Below are positions 10,354 through 18,653 of a stretch of DNA of 64,000 nucleotides, piece by piece (the first letter of the stretch is position 1; every line of letters starts with the position of its first letter). The translations under genes were made by a program, and so were the position numbers. The notes below the pieces were generated by a model that had not been told where the DNA came from, searched no databases, and worked only from the letters and a program-made list of their open reading frames with translations. Source of the stretch: Myxococcales bacterium (GTDB lineage Bacteria; Myxococcota_A; Polyangia; Polyangiales; Polyangiaceae); NCBI GenBank assembly GCA_016712525.1, contig JADJQX010000001.1, positions 1 to 64,000 on the forward strand, written 5' to 3'.

Positions 10354-11109
10354 ATGGCCAAAGGGTATTCCAAGCAGGTCTCCGACCGCGCGAAGGCCTC
10401 GCGTGCGCTCGCGCAGACCATCGAAACGAACGCGACTGCCATCGTCCAGGGCGTGAAAGCCGCACTCGACGCGAAGGGCGCCAAAGCCCCCGACGTGGGG
10501 CCGCTCCTCGCGGCGTTGGGCTCACTCGTCACGGTGCGCTCCGATGCGCTCTCTGCCGCCGACCAGGCGCACGAGCTCGAGATGGCAGACGACCAAGCCC
10601 CTCGCGAGGCACGCGACGCCGCCACCGAGAAGAGCCGCGAGACGTTGATCGATCTGCGCGCCGCCCTCGCGGGCACGTACGGCAACGCGTCGCTGTCGAA
10701 GGTCGGTCTCTCCGGGCCCGCTCCGCAAGATCCTCAGGCGCTCCTCGCGTACGGTCGCAAGGTGCAGGAGAGCCTCGCGCAGGTGAAGCTCGGCGCGCCG
10801 AAACGAAAGGGCGTGCAGGTCGACCTCAAGGTGTTCGGCAAGGAGCTCGACACACAGCTCGACGCGCTCGAATCGGCATTGAAAGACGTCGCCCGGGAGA
10901 CTCGCGAAGGCCAAGCCACGCAAGCCGCCAAGGCCAAGGCCCTCGACGAAAACGACAGGGCCTTCCAGCGCTCGGGCGCCCTCGTCGAAGCCCTCGCCCG
11001 CCTCGCCGGGCTCGACGAAGTGGCCGACCGCGCCCGCCCCTCGGCCCGCAGCCCCGGCCTCCGCGAAGACGACGAGCCCGAGCCCACACCAGACCCCGAG
11101 CCGGCCTGA
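10354..11109 (+). CDS. hypothetical helical protein
   Basis: A 251-residue, mainly alpha-helical, Ala/Lys/Asp-rich protein with no signal peptide. A good ribosome binding site (GGGGGAG) precedes the ATG at 10354. The sequence suggests long amphipathic helices or a coiled coil (SDRAKASRALAQTIETN, KVQESLAQVKL, LDTQLDALESALKDVAR), ending in a Pro/Glu tail. I do not recognise it. An array of 42-bp tandem repeats begins about 120 bp downstream. The coil gene at 22498 is similarly followed by a related array. Confidence 0.75.
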   Translation: MAKGYSKQVSDRAKASRALAQTIETNATAIVQGVKAALDAKGAKAPDVGPLLAALGSLVTVRSDALSAADQAHELEMADDQAPREARDAATEKSRETLIDLRAALAGTYGNASLSKVGLSGPAPQDPQALLAYGRKVQESLAQVKLGAPKRKGVQVDLKVFGKELDTQLDALESALKDVARETREGQATQAAKAKALDENDRAFQRSGALVEALARLAGLDEVADRARPSARSPGLREDDEPEPTPDPEPA

Positions 11110-11772
11110 GCGGAACAAAAAGGCGAGGTTTTTCGAGCCCTTGGTCGAAAGGCCTCGCCGCACGACCCGAACTAGGACGCGGCGCGTTACACGGACTAAG
11201 ATCGCGTCAATTTTTCGAAAACACCCGTCCTTAAGGGTTAGGAACGCCTCTTTTTCGCGCGAAGGGGCGATCTTAAGGGTTAGGAACGCCTGTTTTTGCC
11301 CGGAAGGGGCGTTCCTAAGGCTTAGGAGCGCCCCTTTTTCGCCGGGAGGGGCGATCTTAGGGGTTGCGGGCGCCACTTTCTCGCTGCGAGGGGCGATCGG
11401 CGCAGGATCGCGAGCGTGCACGCGGACCGCAACCGGAGAGCCTCCACGAAGGCGCGCGCGACGAGCCTTCGCAGCCCGCGCTCGTCCGCGGTTCCGACGC
11501 TTGCCGCACCCAGCAGCCTGACGTAGACAATTCTTTACGCCGGCGAGCTCCGGCGACGTTCCCACCGAGAGCCGCATGAACGTCCCTACCCCCCGCCGAG
11601 ATGAACGCACGCTCGCCGGGCCGTGGGAGGCGCGACGCGGGAGCTGCGAGCAGGCCGACGTCATGGGGCTCAACCTCGCAACGCCTCTCGAGGAGCGCGA
11701 GGCGACGCAGCTCGAGCCGCGCCTCTCGCGGCGGGACGGGGCTTCGGGCGATGGGATGGCGCGGTGGACACC
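11110..11772. other. 663-bp intergenic region
   Basis: Apart from the 42-bp array, nothing here has the codon pattern of its neighbours. The stretch 11525-11540 is locally AT-rich and could hold a promoter for the lipoprotein run that begins at 11773, but no clear -35/-10 pair is visible. Confidence 0.5.
11231..11398. repeat. four 42-bp tandem repeats
   Basis: Four head-to-tail 42-bp units at 11231, 11273, 11315 and 11357. The first two differ at only a few positions; the last is the most diverged. Each unit holds TTAAGGGTTAGGAACGCC, then a CTTTTTCG core and GAAGGGGCGATC. As 42 is divisible by three, both strands stay open, giving 14-residue repeats in translation. I see no ribosome binding site or codon pattern that makes this a gene. 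Confidence 0.9.
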
Positions 11773-12219
11773 GTGAACCCAAGCGGGCGGCGTCGTGTCG
11801 GGTGGCGGAGGGTGTTGGGCCCGCTGGTGGCCGTCGCGCTTTGCGGGGTGGTGACGTCGGGGTGTACGGTGACCGATCTACCTGAGTGTGGGGAGAGCCT
11901 GGTCATCTTGTTTCCGGCACTCGACCTTGGCGCCGCGCCGAGCGCGAGCCTCTGGAGCAACGGCGTTCGCATCTGCAAAGAAGCGATCCCACTGGACTAC
12001 ACCGAATATTCAAAGAATCCGCGAGGGTACCCGTGTCGCCTCCGCCGTTCTGGCGAGCTCTTCATTCCGTTGGCCGACGGAACCGAGCTAACTATTACGG
12101 CTCGCCTCAACCTCTACGGAAAGCCCGGCCCCGAACGAGCTTTCGAGGTAGACTTTGGTGACGTGGAGCCGGATGCGAACGGGTGTCGCGTTCAGTATGT
12201 ATCGTTCCAAAACATCTGA
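11773..12219 (+). CDS. small lipoprotein, paralogue of the one at 14444
   Basis: A 148-residue lipoprotein from the GTG at 11773. The signal ends in a lipobox (VVTSGCTVTDLP). The mature part shares with the protein at 14444 the blocks FPALDL, PSAS(L/V)W, SGELF, and FEVDFxDxxxDxxGCR. The start is set by matching the paralogue, where GTG is also followed by a basic GRRR stretch. Four cysteines in the mature region could form disulphides. Function is unknown. It is the first gene of a run of exported proteins up to 14893. Confidence 0.75.
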   Translation: MNPSGRRRVGWRRVLGPLVAVALCGVVTSGCTVTDLPECGESLVILFPALDLGAAPSASLWSNGVRICKEAIPLDYTEYSKNPRGYPCRLRRSGELFIPLADGTELTITARLNLYGKPGPERAFEVDFGDVEPDANGCRVQYVSFQNI

Positions 12220-12303
12220 GCGGGCGCGGCGCACCGCGCAGACTCTTGCGGTCGGCTTGGCTCAGTCGCCGCGTGTCCTCCTCTCCTTTGCGGGGCTCTT
12301 CCA

Positions 12304-13686
12304 ATGATCAGGAAATACCTACTCGCCGCCTTCGGTGGCACCTTCTTGTGCACGGGCATTGGAATCGCGGCCTGCTCGGGAACGACACCGCCGGAGGCGC
12401 CCGACACCGGCACGTCCGTTGACGCCTCTGGGGAGAAGGACGCACCGACGAGGGACGCGCGAGAAAACGACGCCATGGCCGACGCATCCCCGGACTCGGG
12501 CGAGCTCTTTCCAGGTGAGTGGCTCAAGGTGCCAGGGGTGCCGAGCGATTGTGAGCTCTACTACGCCAAGGACCCGGCCGTGGCGGCGCCACCTTTTCCG
12601 TGGAAGGCATGTGCGTCGGGTCGGCCAGACTGCAAACACTTCATCGGACCATGGACCTTCCCAACGGACAGGTACTTCACCCCGCACCCCCACCTCGCGA
12701 TGTTCGAAGATGAACGAGGAGTGCATCTCTCCTACTTGCGCCACACGGTTCGGATCGGGGCCACGCGAGAGGCGCGGTCGATCTCCGTCGGCCAATTGGT
12801 CGATGGCGCGGGAGAGTTCGCCCTTCGTGGCCGAGTTTCGGTCCCTTCGTGCACCCCGACGCAGTTCCACGCGGGACCGAGCGGATATTCAGCTTCGGTA
12901 TTCCAAGCCTTCGACCTCGACGCCAGCTCACCGACGGTACGAATGCTCGTCACGGCGGATCGAGCGGCGCCGCAGACGTTCAAGGTCTTCATGCTGGACG
13001 GAATCGTCGGTCCGGGAATCGTCCAAGGCGTCGTCGCCGCGAACGGCTACTCCATTCTGAACCAGTTCGCCGGGGCGGGCCCCTCGTCTCCCGTGCTTCG
13101 CCACGCCGACGGCGCCTACCTACCCAACGGGAACCCACCCGTCGGCGCAGCGAACCCGGCGCCCGTGCCGGGCGGGTACGTGGCAGTGCTCACTGATCCT
13201 CCCGCGCGGCTCGGTTTCGTCCCGGACGGCGGTTTTGCCAAAACGCTCGTGCGTGCCCCTGCCGGCTTCCACGTGAACTACGTCAGCGTAGACCGCAAGA
13301 ACGGGTTTGCCCTCACCTGGTACGAGACCAACGACGACACGAACGAAGTCACCCTCTACACCTCGCCGTTCGCGACCGACGAAAGCGGGATCGTGAAACG
13401 GCCCGTCGCAAAGATCGCCGAACCCTACTTCGGCATCGCCAACGCGGGGTACTTCGCCTACCAGGTGCGCGACAAGGCCGTACGGGTCCTTCGCCTCTCG
13501 GATGGGCTCGGATGGGATATCGACGCCGAGCCCGGCGTGCCTCTCATGGCTCCGCTGTTCGTCAACGAAGACTACGTCTGGAGCATGGTCTCCGTTGGGC
13601 GGGAGGAGGAAACGGCGCGCCTACCGGGCGGCCTCATCCGCATGCGACGTCCCACCACGCCCCCCACCATTCCAAGCGGACTCTAA
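12304..13686 (+). CDS. large lipoprotein of unknown function
   Basis: A 460-residue lipoprotein (MIRKYLLAAFGGTFLCTGIG, then IAACSG), with an Asp/Ala/Thr-rich linker at residues 30-65 and a beta-rich body. The body resembles the repeated blades of propeller-type surface proteins (LSYLRHTVRIG, GYVAVLTDPPARLGFV, VRVLRLSDGLGWDID), but no catalytic motif is evident. It sits 84 bp after the paralogous lipoprotein gene and is probably expressed with it. It is likely on the outer membrane surface or in the periplasm. Confidence 0.75.
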   Translation: MIRKYLLAAFGGTFLCTGIGIAACSGTTPPEAPDTGTSVDASGEKDAPTRDARENDAMADASPDSGELFPGEWLKVPGVPSDCELYYAKDPAVAAPPFPWKACASGRPDCKHFIGPWTFPTDRYFTPHPHLAMFEDERGVHLSYLRHTVRIGATREARSISVGQLVDGAGEFALRGRVSVPSCTPTQFHAGPSGYSASVFQAFDLDASSPTVRMLVTADRAAPQTFKVFMLDGIVGPGIVQGVVAANGYSILNQFAGAGPSSPVLRHADGAYLPNGNPPVGAANPAPVPGGYVAVLTDPPARLGFVPDGGFAKTLVRAPAGFHVNYVSVDRKNGFALTWYETNDDTNEVTLYTSPFATDESGIVKRPVAKIAEPYFGIANAGYFAYQVRDKAVRVLRLSDGLGWDIDAEPGVPLMAPLFVNEDYVWSMVSVGREEETARLPGGLIRMRRPTTPPTIPSGL

Positions 13687-13764
13687 CGAGCCCGCCCTCT
13701 CCCCCTTCCCCGCGCAAGGCCCCGCCCCGCCCCGCCGCGCCACCCATCCCTTCTTGAGGACGAC

Positions 13765-14295
13765 ATGCGTACTCTCTTCTCCGCAACTCTCGCCGCAGCC
13801 TGTGCCCTCGTTGTTGCGTCCACCGCCCATGCCGAGCGCCCTGGCGCCGACGGTTTCTACCAAACGGGCGTGACCGTCCGCAAGCAGGGCGACAAGCCGC
13901 TCTACACGGTCACGCACGAGATCAAAGAGCTGCCTCGCTCCCGTAGCGCGCGCGGCCTCGTCGACGCCGAGACCGAAAAACGCTTCCTTCTCACGCCGAC
14001 GGGCGAGATGCCGTGCGCCTCGCTCCGTGCCGTGCTCCGCCCCCGCCTCATCGAGAACGGGCTCTCCGCGGCCACGGCCGATGGGTTTCTCCGCGCGTGC
14101 TCGAAGGAGAAGACCCGCGCTCGCGCCATCATCGCCATCCACTACGCCCCGGCCACGAAGACGACGACCCTGTTCGTCGAGGGCATGGGCACGACCACGC
14201 TCACGGGCTCGGCCGCCATGAAGGCCGTCTGGGGAGTGTGGCTCGACCGCCCCGAGCGCACCACCGAGAAGACCGAGCTCTCGGGGAAGCTGTAG
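13765..14295 (+). CDS. periplasmic hypothetical protein
   Basis: A 176-residue exported protein with a Sec signal cleaved near ASTAHAE. The mature domain (FYQTGVTVRKQGDKPLYTVT, then GLVDAETEKRFLLTPTGEMP) has a mixed alpha/beta pattern similar to periplasmic proteins found next to myxobacterial lipoproteins. I do not recognise the family. It lies 78 bp after the large lipoprotein and 148 bp before the second copy of the small lipoprotein. Confidence 0.72.
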   Translation: MRTLFSATLAAACALVVASTAHAERPGADGFYQTGVTVRKQGDKPLYTVTHEIKELPRSRSARGLVDAETEKRFLLTPTGEMPCASLRAVLRPRLIENGLSAATADGFLRACSKEKTRARAIIAIHYAPATKTTTLFVEGMGTTTLTGSAAMKAVWGVWLDRPERTTEKTELSGKL

Positions 14296-14443
14296 ACGGC
14301 CGTCCGGGGGTTTTCGATGGAGCATTCCCCATGCGGGTAGAGATGGACCCAAGCAGGAAGGAAGCGCTTGAGCGTACCGAGTTCGTGACGGGCGGTTCAT
14401 GGCCGAGCGGAAGCTTGGTTGGCGCGGCCGGAGGTGCTACAGC

Positions 14444-14893
14444 GTGAAACCAGAGGGTCGAAGGCGGATGGGATCGCGAAGGGGCCTCGCCTCCCTGCTG
14501 CTCGTCGCGCTTTGCGGCGTCGCGGGCGTCGCGTCGTGGGGGTGCACGGTCGAAAACAGGATTCCTTGCGATGACGCCGTCGTGATCACCTTCCCCGCGC
14601 TCGATCTCACCACGAAACCCAGCGCTTCGGTTTGGGTCGACGGGTTTCGGTATTGCAGGAACGCCGTGCTGCTCGACGAGGTCGAGTACAAAAAGCAATA
14701 CTCTCCAGGAGGATTTTGCGGGCTCGGCCGCTCTGGCGAGCTGTTCGTGATCCTTCACGGAGGTGAGCCGCATACCGTCATGGTTCGTCTCAACTACGAC
14801 CAAACCCCCGGCCCCACACGAACGTTCGAGGTCGACTTCGACGACGCAGATCGCGATGCCGACGGGTGTCGACGGTTGGACCGTTCGTTCTGA
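14444..14893 (+). CDS. small lipoprotein, paralogue of the one at 11773
   Basis: A 149-residue lipoprotein with a clear GGAGGT ribosome binding site 8 bp before the GTG at 14444. The signal ends ASWGCTVENR. It shares FPALDL, a PSAS[LV]W-like segment, RSGELF, PGPxRxFEVDF, and the DGCRRL ending with the protein at 11773. Two copies about 2.7 kb apart indicate a duplication that kept the exported unit. Role unknown. It is convergent with the carboxylase gene, ending 12 bp before that gene's stop. Confidence 0.78.
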   Translation: MKPEGRRRMGSRRGLASLLLVALCGVAGVASWGCTVENRIPCDDAVVITFPALDLTTKPSASVWVDGFRYCRNAVLLDEVEYKKQYSPGGFCGLGRSGELFVILHGGEPHTVMVRLNYDQTPGPTRTFEVDFDDADRDADGCRRLDRSF

Positions 14894-14904
14894 CGCTCGC
14901 CCCC

Positions 14905-17109
14905 CTACACCGTCGCGCGGAGCCTATCCACGACCCAGTTGACGTGCCGGCCCACGGCCGTGCCTTGCGCGTGGGCCTTCATCATGGGGCTCTCGAGCAC
15001 GGTGACGTGGGCGGCGATGTTGGTCTCGAAGGGGCGGTCCTCGAGCACGTGGCCGTTGGGCATGAGCTGGCGCCCCACGATGCGCGTCGCCTCGAGCACG
15101 GCGATCGAGGCCCTCCGGAGGAGCTCGTAGCGCTCGGCCTCGTGCCCGGGCGCGGGCCGCACGGCGACGATGAGCTTGCCGAAGGTCGGGTCTTTGTTCA
15201 CGAGCTTGTCGCCCGCCTCGAAGCCCACGTCGAAGCGAACCACGAGCTCGGCGATCCCCGTGAGACCGGCCGCCTCGAGACCCGCGAGCACGCTCGGCCC
15301 GTCGGGCACGAAGATCTCGTCGAAGACGCCGGCGTTCGGCAAAAAGAGGCCGCGTTTGCCGTCGCGCGTGTCTTTGAGCCCGGGCTTCCACGACTCGGCG
15401 TTGATGCGCATCTCGCGCGCCACGTGCGTCTCGACGATGTCGCCCTGCGCGAACGGGATGGGCTCGCCCGCGGCGATGGCGAGCTGGAGCCGAACGAGAT
15501 CGAGCGGCACGAGGCCGTCGGCCGTGCGGATGCGGTGGGCCTCCTCCGTGACGGGGTGCTCGACCTGGATGCGCGTGTTCATCTCGAGGAGGTACACGTG
15601 GCCGTCTTTGTACATAAGCTCGACGGTGCACGCGCCGACGTACTCGACCGCGTCGGCGATCCCGGTCGCGATCGTGCAGCAGCGCTCCATGAGCTCCCGG
15701 TTGTCACGCAGCAGGGCGGGCGGCGCCTCTTCTTGGATCTTCTGGCTCGCGCGCTGCTCGGTGCAGTCGCGCATGCCGAAGTGCCGCACGTTGCCGTAGC
15801 GATCGCGGAGCACCTGCACCTCGAGGTGCACGGTCTCGGGCACGTTCTGCTCGAACATGACGCCGTGGTCCCAGCCGTTCTGGGAGATCTGGCCGAGCAC
15901 GCTCGTGATCGCCGCGGTGAGCGCGTCGAGCTCGCGCACCACGACCTGCCCGCGACCACCTCCGCCGTTCGCGGCCTTGAGGCGCCCCGGGAAGGTGAAC
16001 TTGCCGTCGCGGTGAGCTTCGCGCACGACCTTCTCGATGACGGCCGGATCGTTCGAGTCGATCACGACGCCGGGCGTGACCTTGTTCGGGTCGATCGCCT
16101 CGGCGAGGGCGCGGAACTTTCGTTTGTCTCCGGCGCGCTCGACCGAGTCTTGCGAGGGGCCCACGAACACGATCCCGGATCGCCGGAAGTGTTGGATCGC
16201 CATGGTGTTTTCGGCGAGCGGCCCGTACCCGGGGTAGAGCGCCGAGCGGGCGAGCTCGGTGGCCGCGGCCTCGCCGAAGCGCGCCGCGTAGGTCTCCGTG
16301 ACACGCTCGGCGATGCGCTGAGGGCTCGCGTACGACTCGCGGAAGGTGCCCGCGAGCGGGATCGAGAAGCCGCCCGCGGCCTCGGCGATGCGGACCTGGA
16401 GGGCGCCGGTGTCGTCGGTCGCGTTGTAGAGCACGACGGGGACGGCGCCGTGGGCGAGGGCCTCACGCACGGCGCGCACGCCCATCTCGCCCTTGTCGGC
16501 CACGATCACGTAGCGCAGGTCGCCCTCGCTCACGGTGGTCGCGGGCAGGCTCGCGAGGTCGTACGTGGCGAGGTAGAGGAGGTCACGCGCGCGTGGATCC
16601 CCGGCAAAATCGGCCACCTCGGCGCGGAGCCGCTCGCGCACACGGCGGGCCCAGTCGGGCCTCACGAGGAGGCCCACCACGACGACCAGCCCCTCGGCTT
16701 CGTGCCGCGCGGCGCTGTCGACCCGGCGCGCGATTTCGCGGAGCCCGAGCCCCTCGAGCTCGGCTGCGCGGTCGACGGCCGCGGCCCTCGCCGCCTCCAC
16801 GTTCGCGGCGAGCGCACGGACACGGGCGGGGGCCTCTTTGTCGTGCCGGGAGAGGGGCTCTTCCCACGCGAAGTGACCGAGCCACGCGGGCCCGTTCACC
16901 GCGAAATACCGCAGCGCGACGAGCGCGTGCCCCACCTCGCCGAGCGGCAGCGACGCGAGCTCCCCGAGCGATGCGCCCGGGCAACACGAGACGACGCGGA
17001 GCACCTCGTTGCACCCGACGTACGCCCCACGCGGCGTGACACACGCCGAAACGCGCGCCGTGACCTCTTCCGTGCGTGACTCTCGAAGCTGGCCGATGCT
17101 CGACGTCAT
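14905..17109 (-). CDS. biotin carboxylase-like ATP-grasp enzyme with long N-terminal extension
   Basis: A 734-residue protein. Residues about 195-700 follow the biotin carboxylase subunit: Rossmann-like YVIVADKGEMGVRAVREALA, ATP-grasp loop AANGGGGRGQVVV, then QRASQKIQEEAP and the catalytic block EMNTRIQVEHPVTE (near residue 510). These enzymes carboxylate biotin on a carrier using ATP and bicarbonate. No biotinyl lysine motif (MKM) or carboxyltransferase domain is present, so partners must be elsewhere. The first ~190 residues (CNEVLRVVSCCPGASLGELA) are an extension not usual in AccC, and I cannot assign them. Divergent from larB. Confidence 0.88.
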   Translation of the reverse strand: MTSSIGQLRESRTEEVTARVSACVTPRGAYVGCNEVLRVVSCCPGASLGELASLPLGEVGHALVALRYFAVNGPAWLGHFAWEEPLSRHDKEAPARVRALAANVEAARAAAVDRAAELEGLGLREIARRVDSAARHEAEGLVVVVGLLVRPDWARRVRERLRAEVADFAGDPRARDLLYLATYDLASLPATTVSEGDLRYVIVADKGEMGVRAVREALAHGAVPVVLYNATDDTGALQVRIAEAAGGFSIPLAGTFRESYASPQRIAERVTETYAARFGEAAATELARSALYPGYGPLAENTMAIQHFRRSGIVFVGPSQDSVERAGDKRKFRALAEAIDPNKVTPGVVIDSNDPAVIEKVVREAHRDGKFTFPGRLKAANGGGGRGQVVVRELDALTAAITSVLGQISQNGWDHGVMFEQNVPETVHLEVQVLRDRYGNVRHFGMRDCTEQRASQKIQEEAPPALLRDNRELMERCCTIATGIADAVEYVGACTVELMYKDGHVYLLEMNTRIQVEHPVTEEAHRIRTADGLVPLDLVRLQLAIAAGEPIPFAQGDIVETHVAREMRINAESWKPGLKDTRDGKRGLFLPNAGVFDEIFVPDGPSVLAGLEAAGLTGIAELVVRFDVGFEAGDKLVNKDPTFGKLIVAVRPAPGHEAERYELLRRASIAVLEATRIVGRQLMPNGHVLEDRPFETNIAAHVTVLESPMMKAHAQGTAVGRHVNWVVDRLRATV

Positions 17110-17133
17110 CCGAATCTCCCTTTTTGTCCGGCG

Positions 17134-17163
17134 TTGACCTAGGACACTCGGGTCACGTATTCA
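17134..17163 (+). promoter_or_regulatory. sigma70-like promoter for the larB operon
   Basis: TTGACC at 17134 and TATTCA at 17158 with 18 bp between them. It lies 37 bp before the larB GTG, in the 90-bp space between two divergent genes. An AAAGGAG ribosome binding site follows at 17186. Base-composition match only; not tested. Confidence 0.4.
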
Positions 17164-17199
17164 ACGGCGCCCTGTCGTTGGGGCGAAAGGAGCTCTACC

Positions 17200-17985
17200 G
17201 TGGACATTCCCTCCCTCCGTGCCCTGTTCGACGACGTGCGCGCCGGAAAGACGGACGTCGACGCGGCCGTCGAGCGCGTCCGTGACCTCCCCTTCGCGGA
17301 TCTCGGCTACGCGACGGTCGACCACCACAGGGCGCTCCGCCAAGGCGTGCCCGAGGTCGTCTTCGGAGAAGGAAAAGCCGCGGCCCACGTGGTCGGCATC
17401 GCGAAGGAGCTCGTCCGCCGCGGCGAGAACGTGCTCGTCACGCGCCTCTCGGCCGAGAAGGCCGCGGCCATCCACGAGGAGCTCCCCGAGCTCGTGTACG
17501 CGCCGCTCGCGCGCGTCGGCACCATCGAGGTCACCCCGCCACCTCCCCGCACGTGCCTCCCCGTCGCGCTCGTCTGCGCCGGCACGGCCGACTTGCCCGT
17601 GGCCGAAGAGTGCGCCGAGACGCTCCGCGCCTTCGGCATCCCGTTCGAGCGTGTGTTCGACGTCGGCGTCGCGGGCCTCCACAGGCTCCTGTCGAAGCGC
17701 TCGATCTTCGATCGCTCCTCGCTCACCATCGTCGTGGCCGGCATGGAGGGCGCGCTCCCGAGCGTCGTCGGTGGGCTCGTGTCGATCCCGGTCGTCGCGG
17801 TGCCGACGTCCGTCGGGTACGGCGCGGGCGCGAGCGGCTTCGCGGCCCTCGCGGGCATGCTCACGAGCTGCGCGTCCGGGGTCACGGTCTGCAACATCGA
17901 CAACGGCTTCGGCGCGGCCTTCGCGGCCCACCGCATGATCGCCGCCGCCGCGAAGCTCGCGGGCGAGGCCAAGGTCGCGGGATGA
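17200..17985 (+). CDS. larB: LarB, nickel-pincer cofactor (P2CMN) synthase
   Basis: A 261-residue protein whose C-terminal half matches LarB: VVAGMEGALPSVVGGLVSIP, then VAVPTSVGYGAGASGFAAL, and SCASGVTVCNIDNGFGAA. LarB carboxylates and hydrolyses nicotinic acid adenine dinucleotide, giving the pyridinium bis-carboxylic acid mononucleotide that LarE and LarC convert into the nickel-pincer cofactor of lactate racemase and related enzymes. The N-terminal part (AELxYATVDHHRALRQG-like) is also as expected. The start is GTG with a good GGAG site. No larC or larE is seen in this window. Its stop overlaps bioD by 4 bp. Confidence 0.92.
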   Translation: MDIPSLRALFDDVRAGKTDVDAAVERVRDLPFADLGYATVDHHRALRQGVPEVVFGEGKAAAHVVGIAKELVRRGENVLVTRLSAEKAAAIHEELPELVYAPLARVGTIEVTPPPPRTCLPVALVCAGTADLPVAEECAETLRAFGIPFERVFDVGVAGLHRLLSKRSIFDRSSLTIVVAGMEGALPSVVGGLVSIPVVAVPTSVGYGAGASGFAALAGMLTSCASGVTVCNIDNGFGAAFAAHRMIAAAAKLAGEAKVAG

Positions 17986-18653
17986 GCCACGTCGTCGTCG
18001 TCGTCGGCACCGACACCGGCGTGGGCAAGACGTGGGTCACCGCCGGCCTCGCCAAGGCCGCGGCCTCACGGGGCATGCGCGTCGTCGCCGTGAAGCCGAT
18101 CGAGACGGGCTGCACCACCGCGACCCCCGCCGACGAAGAAGACGGGCCCACGCTCGCACGCGCCTCCGCGCAGAGCGCACCACGCGCGGCCCTCGTGCGC
18201 CTCCCCGCGCCGGTCGCTCCCCCCGAGGCCGCCGACAGGGCCGGGCTCACGCTCGATTTTCCGAAGGTTATCGCGGAGATCCAGGCGGCCATCGCGGGGT
18301 CCGAGGTGGCCTTCGTCGAGGGCGCCGGGGGCCTGCTCTCGCCGTTCACCTGGGAGACCACCATCGCGGACGTCGCGCGGGAGCTCGGCGCGCTCGTGCT
18401 GCTCGTGGCCTCCGATCGGCTCGGCACGGTGAGCCAAGCCCGGCTCGTCGTCGAAGCCCTCACGGCGAGGCACCTCCCCGTGCTCGGGGTCGTGCTCACC
18501 GCGCCCGCCGAGGCCGACGCGTCGACCGGCTCGAACGGAAAGGCGATCGCGCGCCTCACGAGCGTGCGTGTCGTCGAGGTCCCGCGGACGACCGACGAGG
18601 ACGAGCGCGTCGAGGCCCTCCGGGACGTCGCCGACTGGGCGCTCACCCCGTGA
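17982..18653 (+). CDS. bioD: dethiobiotin synthetase
   Basis: A 223-residue protein with the BioD nucleotide-binding motif VVGTDTGVGKTWVTAGLAKA (residues 7-26), then VAVKPIETGC and the Walker-B-like VEGAGGLLSPF. BioD forms the ureido ring of dethiobiotin from DAPA, CO2 and ATP, the step before biotin synthase. It is coupled to larB by an ATGA overlap and to the following SDR gene by a GTGA overlap. This is an odd pairing, since biotin and nickel-pincer pathways do not share known steps. No bioA, bioB or bioF is nearby. Confidence 0.92.
   Translation: MSHVVVVVGTDTGVGKTWVTAGLAKAAASRGMRVVAVKPIETGCTTATPADEEDGPTLARASAQSAPRAALVRLPAPVAPPEAADRAGLTLDFPKVIAEIQAAIAGSEVAFVEGAGGLLSPFTWETTIADVARELGALVLLVASDRLGTVSQARLVVEALTARHLPVLGVVLTAPAEADASTGSNGKAIARLTSVRVVEVPRTTDEDERVEALRDVADWALTP

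Noticed and set aside
11141..11521. A 126-residue protein with 14-residue repeats
   Set aside because: No ribosome binding site, repeat-driven frame on both strands, and no conserved start.
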